A stretch of DNA of 64,000 bases from Allodiplogaster sudhausi (Eukaryota > Nematoda > Chromadorea > Rhabditida > Diplogasteridae). The translations under genes and the position numbers were made by a program. Of this stretch, positions 50,701 through 62,103 are shown in pieces (the first letter of the stretch is position 1; the number at the start of each line of letters is the position of its first letter). The stretch covers positions 5,698,001-5,762,000 of the forward strand of contig CALZFC010000251.1 in assembly GCA_945643635.1 (NCBI GenBank). Direction: 5' to 3'. The notes under the pieces were generated by a model. That model made no database searches, was not told the origin of the DNA, and saw nothing but the letters and a program-made list of their open reading frames with translations.

Positions 50701-51062
50701 AACTAAAACTTCAATTTATTGTGGCGAGATGTCAGAATTCTTGTAGGAATATAACGGTAAAACAAAAGTAAGAAATTATTTTGCAGGGATTAATATGCGC
50801 AATCAAGTAAAGCCGAAGTAATAAAATGTACTGCCATGGTCAGCTGACGTTAATGTCCAGCTGCTGAGAGACTTGCGCTATTTACAGCAAGCTTGGAGTT
50901 GGCCCGTTTCGTGCAAACGACCAAGCAGTGGAGATTACGGGAATAGAAGAGAAAAGAAAGAGGGAAACGGATGACAACGACGGAGAGAGAGAGAGAGAAT
51001 GCGATTAAGAAATAAGGAGAGCATATAGGACAAGATCGAAAGAGAGAAAGAGAGTGACGATA

Positions 51063-51098
<36 letters not shown>

Positions 51099-51281
51099 AA
51101 TGGACATAGTACGGAAATGAGCATTTGTCTGCAACTCTGCGGGGGAGAATGATTTTGAATTGCGAACGGCCGGCGCCTTGCCCTCCTCCCATCGCTTTCA
51201 TCGCCTTTTTCCATTCACCTCTTCTTTTTTTTGCTATCCATACTTTCACTCCTCCCTGGCTGATATTTTTCTCTTTTCTCT

Positions 51282-51324
<43 letters not shown>

Positions 51325-51605
51325 CTCTCTCTCTCCCTTTCGTACAATGACTCACAATTGCTCTCAACAACTTGCCCTAAAAAACATACACTTTGTGTAA
51401 GCTCATTCTGTCATGGGGGCCGCCTCCAAAACCGTTTTGTCCTATTCGCCATAAGTGCAGCGAAGAGTTTTATGCCGTGATCAAGTGCATAGTAGTTGGC
51501 AAGAACTGAGAGGGACACAGACGAGGAAACACTTTGGATTGAGAAGAGAGGAGAGAGAGGAGAGAGCAGACTAGCAGAGAAGGAAGCAACATTAAAATGT
51601 TGCTG

Positions 51606-51650
<45 letters not shown>

Positions 51651-52092
51651 ACAGAGCCAGTGAGAGAAAGAGAGAATTGGATAGATCGAGACAACGAGAG
51701 TTCGAGTGGGGTGAAAAGTGTCTGCAGACTTCTCTTCCCACTCTCAATCACTTGCCCCTTTCCTCTCTAAATCACCATAGCTCTGACTAAATCTTTTTCC
51801 TTCCTACCTTCTGACTTCACTTTAGCCTTTCTTCAAGATTCATCTCTCTCTCCCTATCTTTCTCCCTTTCTTCTTTCTCTCTTCCTCTTTATCTCACTGT
51901 CTTTCTCCGTCTTACTTTCGTTTTCCGACTGCTTCGATTTGTTACATCGAATCGCGATGAGTGTGTGTTGAATGTCTGTGTCTCGGTGTGTATGCACTGC
52001 AACATTGGCAGCGTGCTAAGTAGCCAGCCGAGAAGAGAGCGCAGGTCCTTGAGAGACGCAGAGATAAAGAGAGAGGAGAGATAGAGAGAAAC

Positions 52093-52123
<31 letters not shown>

Positions 52124-52697
52124 GAGAGAGCCAGATCCGAAGAGACGCAGACTATTTAGTTGCTTGCTCGCGGCCATAGTGAGATACGACCTTGTGAGAA
52201 GAAGACAGCCACCGGCTTGGCAAGCAGCAAGACAAACGCATCTTCAGAAGGACGGCCTCAAACTCTCTCTCTTTCCCTTTCTCTCTCTCTCTCTATCTAT
52301 CTCCCTCTCTCCCTCCCTCTCTCTCTTTCTCTTCCTCTTTCCCCCATCACTTTCTCTCTACTTTTATCTCTCTCCATTCCTATATGTTTACTCCAGTGCA
52401 CAGCCAACGAGAGACACTCAAATAGAAAATAACTAGTAGAAACTTGGACGGCATTGAAAGTAATGGCGATTGAAGAGCAAGAGAAAAACCAAGGCATACA
52501 CGTGAGATTCTGCAATCGTTTTGATCAACGGGGGCGGCGGGAAAATAAGTAAATCCATGAAAAGGAAGCATCCAAAAGAAGAAGGAGAACGGAGAAAGAG
52601 TGATTTAAAAAAAAAAAGCAAGATTGTTTATGTTCGAAGAAGGGAAGGAACCTAAGAAAAGAATAGAGTAAGACAGGGAGAAAAAGAAAGAGAGAGT

Positions 52698-52733
<36 letters not shown>

Positions 52734-52923
52734 AAACAAACGGAAGCAGCAGAGATGATGACACTGGCGTGCGATGTGTGGTGTCAGCAGCCACAACAAC
52801 CAAAGAGAGTTCACACCGATTCCTGGATTGGCTCCAGCCTGCTGGGAGTGGGCGAGAGGGCGAGAGTATGGGAAAGAGAGTGACGTTAGAGAGCCACTTG
52901 TTAAAGAATACGAGAGATAGAGG

Positions 52924-52959
<36 letters not shown>

Positions 52960-53839
52960 GAGAGAAAGACAGCCAGATAGTGACATTATATCGAGAACTA
53001 CACAGTGCGCGATCACGAGAAGTGAGCCGAATGAATGAGCTACAAAAAAGAGCCAGTTTGGTTGGAGAGAGAAGTTAGCCACTCCTTGGAAAGCGCGTAG
53101 TCGTGGAGATGGCGTCCCTTCTTTCTGTCGACGCACAACAGAAGCCACATTAGTCAGAAAAAAGGTGCAAGTATAGACTATTGTTGTTTTTAAGAAGCCA
53201 GGAAAATATCTGTTCACTCGAGAACATGTCGGGGGAAAACAGAACGCAGCAAGGCACTTTCTTCATTCAATTGCGGCCAAAGGCGACGTCCATAAATTAA
53301 TTAGTTTTTGCATATATTCAAAGAATTTTTTAAATAAAAAAATGAAGGACTAAAATTATTTTAAGAGAGTCCATAATAGTGAGGGAGAGAGAGAGAGAGT
53401 GAGGAGCAGAGATAATGAAAGTGTGCTATAGCAAGAAGCTACATCGCTGACAAATAGTATGTACGTAGTTCGTGACTTGTCTTACATAAATCATGCGTCG
53501 TCGAGGAAACCACGACGCACTTTCGAGAAATACTTTACGAGTCATCGCAGACAACACACGAATGACTCACTTTCTAGCTAAATTGCATTTCGATTCGAAT
53601 TGCAAGATTCTGCTATATTCGCGCCCTTATATTCATCAGAGGAAAAAGATTTTTTGTTACTCTCCACACCACTAAATATTTTACCAATAATAGATTTTCA
53701 AGAAATTACAAGGCGCACGTCACGTGAAGAATAGTAGAAAAAAGAGCGAGTCCGAGGGTGAGAGGAGAGAATGAAGAAAGTCACAATAATAGGAAAAGAA
53801 AGAGAAATGCAGAGAGACAGAGAGACAGACAGCGAGAGT

Positions 53840-53872
<33 letters not shown>

Positions 53873-54164
53873 CTCAAAAGAAAAGCTCCGCGAGAATGCC
53901 TCTGAAAGAGTGCGCTCATCTTATCGGCTTGGAGGACTAGAACAATTCATGCAGTTCTCTCTCACTCTCTCTCTCTCTTATTCTCTCTCTATGTCTTTAT
54001 CACTCTTTCTCCCTTCCTAAGTTTTCTCGCTCTATCCCTTCGCAATTGTTTCTTTTCCTCAACGGTGTTCGGACCACACACGTGCTTTTCTAGCAACCAA
54101 GTCGGATAAGGCTGAAGCAGTCATACGTTTCCCTCCCTGCTCTCCCACTCTTTCTTTCTTTCTT

Positions 54165-54195
<31 letters not shown>

Positions 54196-55140
54196 CTTCC
54201 TCTCTCTCTCCACTTCTCTCGCTGTCAACTAGAACAGAAATAGTGCAGGAACGAAGGAAGGCTAAGTAAGCCCCGAGTTCTTCCTTACATCAGCTGACCG
54301 ACCAATCTCAGAGGAAGATTGCTGGAGGAGGAAAGTGTGGCAGGCAAATGATGGACATATACACACGCACATGTCTTTTTCTCTCTCTCTCTCCTTCTTT
54401 TTCTCTTTCTCTCCTTCTCTCTTTCTCTCTTTCTCTCCCTCTCTTCTTTCCATAAAGAATTCTGGCAGTCTCTCTGCCCTCACTTACTGCATTCTCTCCT
54501 GCATGAATCAGCAGCCACAGTGCGAGCAGAAAGTACACGGGAGGACTTATTTGTAGGCATTCACTCAGTCAAGGAATCAGTGACCATGCAAAAAAGGGAT
54601 GAGAGAGAAAGCAGGAAAATAAGAGAAAGAGAGGGAGCGAGAGAGGAGAGAGAGAGAGAAAGAAGAGAAAAAAAATCTAGATAGGAGACCTGTGTTGCCA
54701 CCTCCTGTCCCACATGAATATGTACGGTCTACAAAAGGTCGGGGCTAGCAGGCAGTAATTATTGTCGTTCGCACTAATCGAATCCATGTTGTCGCTCCTG
54801 ACTGAACGACTCATTATTGGCATGGAAAGAAAGGAGAGAAAGGTGGCTACTGTGAATGAAAGGATGGAAGGAGAGGGAGGTGGGAGAATGGGGTGGGGAG
54901 GAGGAAGGTTGGAGCAGAACTTGGAGAAATGATATCTAATTCAACAGGAGCACAGCAACTCATCATTTACAATTCTGTAGAAATCCACTTTTTCCCCTAA
55001 TGTTTTTTGTATAATTCGAAGCGATAAACAATTGCTGCATGGCCAAGAATCGGAATAGAAATAAGTGTTTGCACAGATATATGTAGTTATAAGAAAGAGA
55101 GCAGAGAAAGAGAGAGAGACAAAGAGAGAGAGAGAGATAC

Positions 55141-55171
<31 letters not shown>

Positions 55172-55658
55172 GAGAGAGAAAGCCAAATGATGTGGTTTGC
55201 GACCGAGAAGAAGGCAGCCAGAACGACTTCCACTTGTCAAGACGGCCACTAGCATTGTGTCCAAGTGGAGTACGCGACACACTGTGCGAGGTCATTGGAC
55301 ACGCGATGGCAAACAACTCTCTCTCCCTCTCCCTCTATCTATCTCGCTCTCTCTTTCTCTCTCCCCACTATATCTCTCACTCTCTCCCTCTTTCTCCTTC
55401 TCTCACATACGTTCTCTCTCCTTCACTCTCTCACACTATGTCTCATACATCCATAAATATTATAGTTTCCCGCCAGCCTCTCTTAAGGCGTATTCTATCT
55501 CTATTTATCTCTTTTATTTCGTCTCTCTTTCTCTCTCTCTCTCTCTCTCTCGCTTATCAGATGGTTTGCGGTGCAGACAGCGAATAGATGTGCAAGTCTG
55601 CGATAAGGTCGCTGTGTACCAGCCAGCTAAACACGGTCATTTATACAAGGGCCTCTCC

Positions 55659-55705
<47 letters not shown>

Positions 55706-57590
55706 TCCCTCTCCCCTTGTTTGATGGGAGTGGACAGATGAATAAAGGCGAGAAGAGCCGAGATGTGGACTAGACTCCAGGCTTACTCATCTCGTAACGG
55801 GAATATGAAAAGAAAGGCTTAATCGAATAGCAAAGAATTCGTCTTAGCCATTCTCGAATCGCACAAATGTTCTAATGCACCGCTTTACATTTCGCATATT
55901 CATTTAATGTACAATAGACAAATAAAATTTTTTTTCTACACCACCTTTTGATATCGTCGCCTCTTTTCTCTGTTTCTCTTCATTCCCGTCCACCTGTCGT
56001 GGCTCTCCATTTTCTTTTCCACACTCTGACTTTCTCTTTTATCTCTCTCGGCCTCTCTCTCTCACTCCAGTTCAGAAACCATGCCCATATTTTTTTTTGA
56101 TTGGCACCGCCTGCTGGCCACCACTTGTTTGAATGGCAGCAACTGCGGTGGGTTGAATGGAAGGACTTTGTCCTTTGCCCCTGACTTGAAGGAGATAAAA
56201 AGAATGAATTGAAACATGAGAAATGGAGAAAGGATAGAAAGAGATAGAGAGAGTGGGAGAAAGACGCAGAGAGAGGAAGGCAAACAGTTCAAGAGAATGG
56301 TGTGATTTCTGTCACAAAGGTGCGATAGGATATACAGTTATCATTTTGTATCAAGGGAGCATAAAGGAAAATAAATACATTTGTGCACGAATGATGTGAT
56401 AACTCTTTCCATGTGATCCATGTGACTCGTACTCAGTTTTAAGGTTGTAAAAGCAAAGGCACTTACATGTCGATCATTTTGTTCGCAGGACAATCAGAAC
56501 TTTACATGTCAGTGGGCGGAGGTGAAAGGGCAGCAGAATGTAGTGTGAAGAGCCACAGCATTCTCTCGCTCATCGGAAACGAAATGGCTTGAGGGACACA
56601 TGTCACTTTGTCAGTTCAGTCTGACCAAACCGTTATCCGCGTCTCTTTCCTACTCTCTCTCTCTCTCTCTCTCCATCCACTCTCTCACTTTGCTCTCGAT
56701 CTCTTATCTCCCTACTTTCTCTTATCTCTCACTCTCTTCCTTCAGCTTCATGCTGTTCGACCATTCTTTACTGTAGACTTGAGAAGTAACACACACATTC
56801 CAAGAATCAAAATGCAGACCATTCACTCACATTCCTCGTTATCATTTCTGAATGAGAAGTCAGAGAATGCAAATCTTTGTCTTCTTCTGCTCCTCTCTCT
56901 CTCTGGCCCAAAAGGTCAACGCCACTGGCTATAAATTAGTGAGAAAGCTGGCATTTTCGGCTAATTCTTTGTGTTTCCTCAAGAGAAAGGTCGACTAATA
57001 ATGTTTGCCATAAAAGTTAACGCAAAGTGGATGAAAAATCGCACACACATTTAATGTATCAGCAGCACCTAAATGGTGTTTCCAAAAAAATGGCATCAGA
57101 GTTAAAAAGCTCAATTCGCTCACACGGTTTTGGATCTCTCGAGCGTCGAAATCTCATCACACGCACCGAGAATGAGAGACTTTCGGCTACCCGAGAATGC
57201 TGCACCCTATCCTTTGCGAGTTTTTCATAGCATGCGGTTGTACTGGGTTTGCGGCCACCACACGTATCTCTCCATCCAACGAAACAAGTATCTCATTTCT
57301 TTTGCTAGAAGAAAGAAGAGATGCTAGAATCACATTCAAAACATTTCTTTTAGAATGGATACTAGAGAAAGCCTTCAAATGGCAACAGTCTTTTGTTTTG
57401 CGTCAAGACGAGAACGAAAATGCCTGTGTATAGAAATAAAATGCTTCTGCAATTGATTAAAAGTGCTTACTTCGCGATTCAGAGTTAATGAAGTAGTATT
57501 GAATGAATTTCAGTCACTTTGGCCACCGCCCTCAGTCATGGCCGGCTGCTTCATCGTCTTCTCTCTTCATCCGGATCGCTCTGTCTCCAG
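50700..57590. other. 7-kb gene-poor region of alternating (GA)n and (CT)n
   Basis: I found no exon I can support. Arrays include (GA)n about 51068-51094, 51622-51647, 52091-52125, 52696-52728, 52930-52957, 53840-53872, 55135-55180 and (CT)n about 51287-51318, 52262-52330, 54362-54440, 55525-55550, 55665-55702, 56650-56672. Stretches between arrays (for example 50650-50900, 53290-53700, 56300-57050) are ordinary AT-rich sequence. Candidate start codons followed by Leu-Ser repeats are repeat artefacts. Confidence 0.65.
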
Positions 57591-60500
57591 GATTCGCTGG
57601 ACGGCGACGATATGCTCATCAATGTAAATAAATATAAATACATATGCTAACGTATCCAATTTATAGTTGTCTCTCGGTCCCTCGTTCTCTCTCCCCCTCT
57701 CTCCCCCTCTCTCTCTCCCTCTCTCTCTCCTTCTCTCTCTCCCTCTCACTCTCCTTCCCTCCCCCTCTCACTCTCCTTCTCTCTACCTCTCACTCTCCCT
57801 ATCTCACATTCAAGCTGACTGAAACACACTTTTAAAGTTTTTTTTAACGAATAAAAAAATTGCTTGCGAATTCTTTCTTCTGAAGACAAGAAATGGAGTG
57901 AACGGCGTCGAGATCCTGAAGCCAAACTACGAGATGTTTCCAAATCGACATCACGTCTCCGTTAGACTCAATATAAGCTGTCCCGGATCGAAGGAGTTCA
58001 GCTACGAGTGCGCAACTTTTACACGTTAATATTAAAGAACGAGCAAAGTTTTTCATGATATGTAAATGTCATCTTTTACCATTAATACATACTTGAATTA
58101 AAAAAAAACTCGACAACGGTATTTATTGAGCGATTTAGTCTCTTCTAATCTCAGAGCGTCTCTCTATCGCATCGACCTGCTGACCTCCTACGGCGAATTA
58201 ATCAAAGGAGAGGTACGTAATTCAAAACAAAAGACGACAGCAAGAAGAGTGGGAAAAGTGGAAGCAAACCGGTAAACAATTCCAAAAGATAAAATGCAAT
58301 AATCGCATGCTTGTAGCCAATTACTATGTTGGTAGCTCTTTTGTAGAGACAAGCGTTACGAATCTCGTTTTTTTCAATAATAAATTAAATTTATATGTAT
58401 ATGTGCATCTTCATGACAACAAGATGACGAGGAGACTGTCACTTTCTTCGACTGCGTTGTCGAAAGTCCGTGGAAACAGCAGGTTTACTTTTTCTTCTAC
58501 ATTTTTTTTTTACAGATTTTTAGATTCTTTAAATCCAATGAAGAAATGTCTTCAGGTGAAGAGAGTTCTTATCTGGCCACTTGCAGTCCTTCTATGTGTC
58601 GCTGGAAGAGATGAAGGGCTGTGGCAACGTGACCGGCACGACAGGCTGCTACTCTGTCGGCTCTACCGACTGGGTCAAAACGAAGCTGACCAAGAACATC
58701 AGGCGAGCCCTTCCAATCCCCCCTTAAGAAAAGGATATTTTGAAAATCGATCTCGTATTAATGCTCAACCTTCTATTTAGTTGGATACTGAAGGAAAGCG
58801 GGCAAACCCTTTCGGTGGTTGGACCACGAATGAATACTCCGCTCACGGATATCCTTTCGTCGTTTGCAAATATTCTGGGGGCGGTAAGGTCCATGACAAT
58901 GGCATTCTCAGAGCTTTCTTATTGTTTTCTTCACCAGTACATTTATCTTATTTTAGATGCAACATTTTATTTTATTTTATCGATGAACTACTACAATTTA
59001 TTCAGAAATTAACAACCTATTTCAGGACGACGTATAATGGGGTTCTTCTTTCATTATAACCCAATTCATATAAGCAATATTTCCGACCTGCCTCGAGAGC
59101 ATAAATATATTTGATTTCTCTTTTGTTGATTGCAACTAATAGAAAAAGAGGTACATATATGTATTTAAATACATATATATGCAGACTATATGAAGTACTC
59201 TTTGTTCTTTGGTGAAAAGTTCAGCTTATTTTTGCCTTCTCTAAATCTCTTAAGTTTTTTCTAAAAGTGCTCACGCCATACCAATGGATATGTATGTACA
59301 TACATATTTACAAGGTATGTACTTCGAGTACATCATAAATTTTTTAAAAGAAAAGAGTATTTAAAAATAAATAGATTAAATTTACCGCATTTTCACCTAG
59401 TATTCTACTTTCACTTATTACTGTCATTCGAGCACTACTTCTGTAGTGGGAGCATGCAAATATATGTATGTATGTATTTAGCGCCCAATGTGCATTACTG
59501 AACCAAAAGTACATGCATACATACTATGAACATATTTTATCTTGCTGTCACGTAATCTCTCTTAGCTCATCCTGAATGCACTTATGAAACATCAATTTCT
59601 AATGATATTTACAAGTACTTCGAGTATACAGCACTTTAGCATCAAAAATCAAATTTTTAGACGATTTGGAGTTTATAAAAGTGGCCAGATTAGGTATCTT
59701 TCATCACTTCCTGTGGACAACGAAGGCTCTTCTCGCTGCGAAAATGGCTTATCAGTCTGCTGTCAGTTTCTCTGCCTTCCTTCATTCTCTTTCGCCCCTT
59801 TTCCCAAGAACTCCAATTCCCCTTCACCCTCCCTCTGATCATTCTATTATCATATCCGGCTCCCATATCCATTTCTTCCTACTTCTTCCACCTTCTAGAC
59901 CCTCTCAATCCCTATCTGTTTATCTTTCATTCCCTATCGGCAAAATCGAGATTTCTTACAGCTCCCCCCTCCCCTCGACTACCTCGGCCAGGGATAAGGA
60001 AACCGTGTGAAGGCGCCGTTGCACGTCTCCCAGCCTCTCGTGGATGCTAAGCTGCCCGCCTTTTACGACTCCGACCGCGGTGAGGGATTGGGAGATTATT
60101 CTGAATCTAAGAGAGAATCTCTTCAGAACTCTTCTTTGACGGCCAACGTGCGTACTACTACCGAGACAACGCTGCCAACGTCGCGACGGCGATTGAGAAG
60201 GTCGATTATTCTACTACCGGGAAATGGGAAGAACCCATTAAGAAATTGCACATTCAAAATGCTGGCCAACAAAAATCTTTCACGCGAATAACAAGCGAAA
60301 ATGATTTAGATGTAAAATATTCTGGAACTTATGGATAGGCTTCCTTAGGCTCCCTCGTACGCGGTTCCGGCGCTGCACAAGGAGCTCTACGGGGACGGCT
60401 ACGGCAGCCGCCAGCTCGCGCCGCCTCAGCTCACTCAGCAGTACCTCGGCCGCCCGCCCTTCTACGACGCCGTCAAGGGTTAGGCGAGAGGGACAGAACA

Positions 60501-61431
60501 AGAGGTGCAATGAAGGACTGACAAAAGCTGACCTTCCAATCGATAGCAGTGGTGATTGCGAAGGGAACCACCAAGCATCCATTGCACTTTCAGTGTAAAT
60601 GCTTGCCAATGCCTTTATCATTTAATTACCATTTAGGCATCCATTATGATGGCCAGCAGGCCTATTACTACGCGGAGATTTCGAATGTCAAGACGGCGGT
60701 TGAGGTGAAGAGATTGGAATAATTGAAGTTCCTTTCTGGAACAATACTCATTTTAGGCTCCTTCCTACGGCGCGCCCGGCCATCTCGTTCCTCTCCAGCA
60801 CCGCTCCGGAATGCCCTTACAGCCCCGCGAGCAGCAGTACCAGCAGGCTCCCCCGTCCGGATACCTCCCGCCTGCTCCTCTATATCAGAAGGAGTCTCTC
60901 GGCATGGGCTACGGCTCGCGCTACGAGGCGCCTGAGCACGTCTCCAAGCAGTACCGCGGCCGCCCCGCTTTCTACGATGCCGACCGTGGTAGGCAGAAAA
61001 ACAGTCTAGAATATGCGTTGTATAAAAACATTCTAAGCATATTGATAATTTGAATACTCCAACAGAATATTCCATTCTCATAATTGGAATATTCCAATAG
61101 AATATTCCATTCTCATAATTGGAATATTCTAACAGAATATTCCATTCTCATAATTGGAATATTCCAACAGAATATTCCATTCTCATTTCAGGCCTCTATT
61201 ACGATGGCCACCGCGCATATTTCTACGAACCGCGTTCCTCTAATCTCGCCACGGGAATCGAGGCCAAGGAGATCCAAGTCGTCCGCCGTCAGATTGGCAA
61301 CGGCACTGAGGTCTTCTATTTCATAATTTTAAAGTGAACTAGAATATGAGAATATTTTGAATTGCATTTCATTTCAGGGCAACCTGGAGGAGCTCCGCCG
61401 CGCCGTTGCCTCCGTTTACCTCGGCCGCTAG
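57591..61431 (+). CDS. Unrecognised protein with three duplicated exon-pair modules (FYD...YYDG...AYYY)
   Basis: Family unknown. Exons: 57591-57623, 57886-58007, 58155-58212, 58587-about 58702, 58781-58883, 59661-59761, 60013-60079, 60127-60200, 60349-60478, 60637-60704, 60757-60988, 61192-61310, 61378-61431. From 58781 onward all phases agree. The 5' start is unresolved (ATG 57612 is in frame). The 3' end of exon 4 is unresolved: its natural frame ends at a GC donor in the wrong phase, while GTCAAA at 58674 is in phase. N-terminal half: NGVEILKPNYEMFPNRHHVS and a Cys/Gly segment (GCGNVTGTTGCYSVGSTDW). C-terminal half: three modules, each two exons split by a phase-1 intron at the same place, with consensus FYDxxxG-x-[YF]DGxxAYYY and, in modules 2 and 3, a Pro/Gln/Tyr-rich lead-in containing GYGSR and QYxGRPxFYDA. 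Poly(A) signal at 61528. A structural or extracellular role would suit the Tyr/Pro/Gln bias, but this is a guess. Confidence 0.7.
61051..61186 (+). repeat. 35-bp tandem repeat (about 4 copies) with GGAATATTCC palindromes
   Basis: Unit starts at 61065, 61100, 61135 and 61170, exactly 35 bp apart, preceded by a partial copy. Each unit carries two GAATATTC palindromes (GAATATTCCATTCTCATAATT then GGAATATTCCAACA). The array fills the intron between the two exons of module 3 and its last copy runs directly into the acceptor TTTCAG at 61191. Confidence 0.95.
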
Positions 61432-61527
61432 ACCCCTATTATTCTCCCTGTTCTCAGCCTACTTCCGTTGACATCACACTCAGTTTAGAAAGTAAATGTA
61501 TTTGTTTGAAGTGATGCGTTTAATTAC

Positions 61528-61533
61528 AATAAA
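61528..61533 (+). terminator. Poly(A) signal of the exon-pair repeat gene
   Basis: AATAAA 97 nt after the TAG stop at 61429-61431. Confidence 0.7.
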
Positions 61534-61811
61534 AACCAAATTGAAGATTATTATACATATTTGATTGAAGTGGTAATGTGATTTCCTTGAAAACGAAGGG
61601 CGAACTTGAATAATATTGGAGTACTTATGTTAGAACTCAATCACCTGATTACTTGAATCATGTCCAATTTAATGAATTCAAGACATGTACAAACAGTTTT
61701 GTGTTTACGATTGCGGATGAATGAAATGACAATGAGTGTAGAACACCTGCAAAACCAAAATGTCTCTCGCAAACGCTCATGTTTCGCCACCCAACTCACT
61801 CCCTTCCGCTG

Positions 61812-61825
61812 GTTGCTACGGCAAC
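61812..61825 (+). promoter_or_regulatory. X-box (RFX/DAF-19 site) upstream of IFT80
   Basis: GTTGCTACGGCAAC matches the imperfect inverted-repeat X-box (half-sites GTTGCT and GGCAAC, two-base spacer). X-boxes drive ciliary genes through RFX factors; C. elegans che-2, the IFT80 orthologue, is a known X-box target. It lies about 280 bp before the IFT80 ATG, slightly further than is typical, and inside an open frame that I reject as coding. Confidence 0.75.
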
Positions 61826-62103
61826 CCCGCGCAAATGCACCCTTCTCAGCTCTTCGCTTGTTCCGAGCCCGAATAACTTCTTGCTCCGATTAACATCTCG
61901 TTCATTTCGATATTTATACATTATGATGTTTATTTGGTTTGCGTGCTGGTCGAAACTTTATTCTTCCATGTTTTGGAAAGTTAATAGAGCGTAAAATTAA
62001 TTAGGTTGTCTAACAGCTAACAATATCCACGTAATTTAGTTGTTTGTGTTACCAACAATAGACAAAAAGATGAAAATGTTTTAATCGGAGATATTATCTA
62101 TAG

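Noticed and set aside
61761..61877. Short ATG frame of 38 codons upstream of IFT80
   Set aside because: No splice or homology support. It overlaps the X-box and is better explained as promoter sequence.
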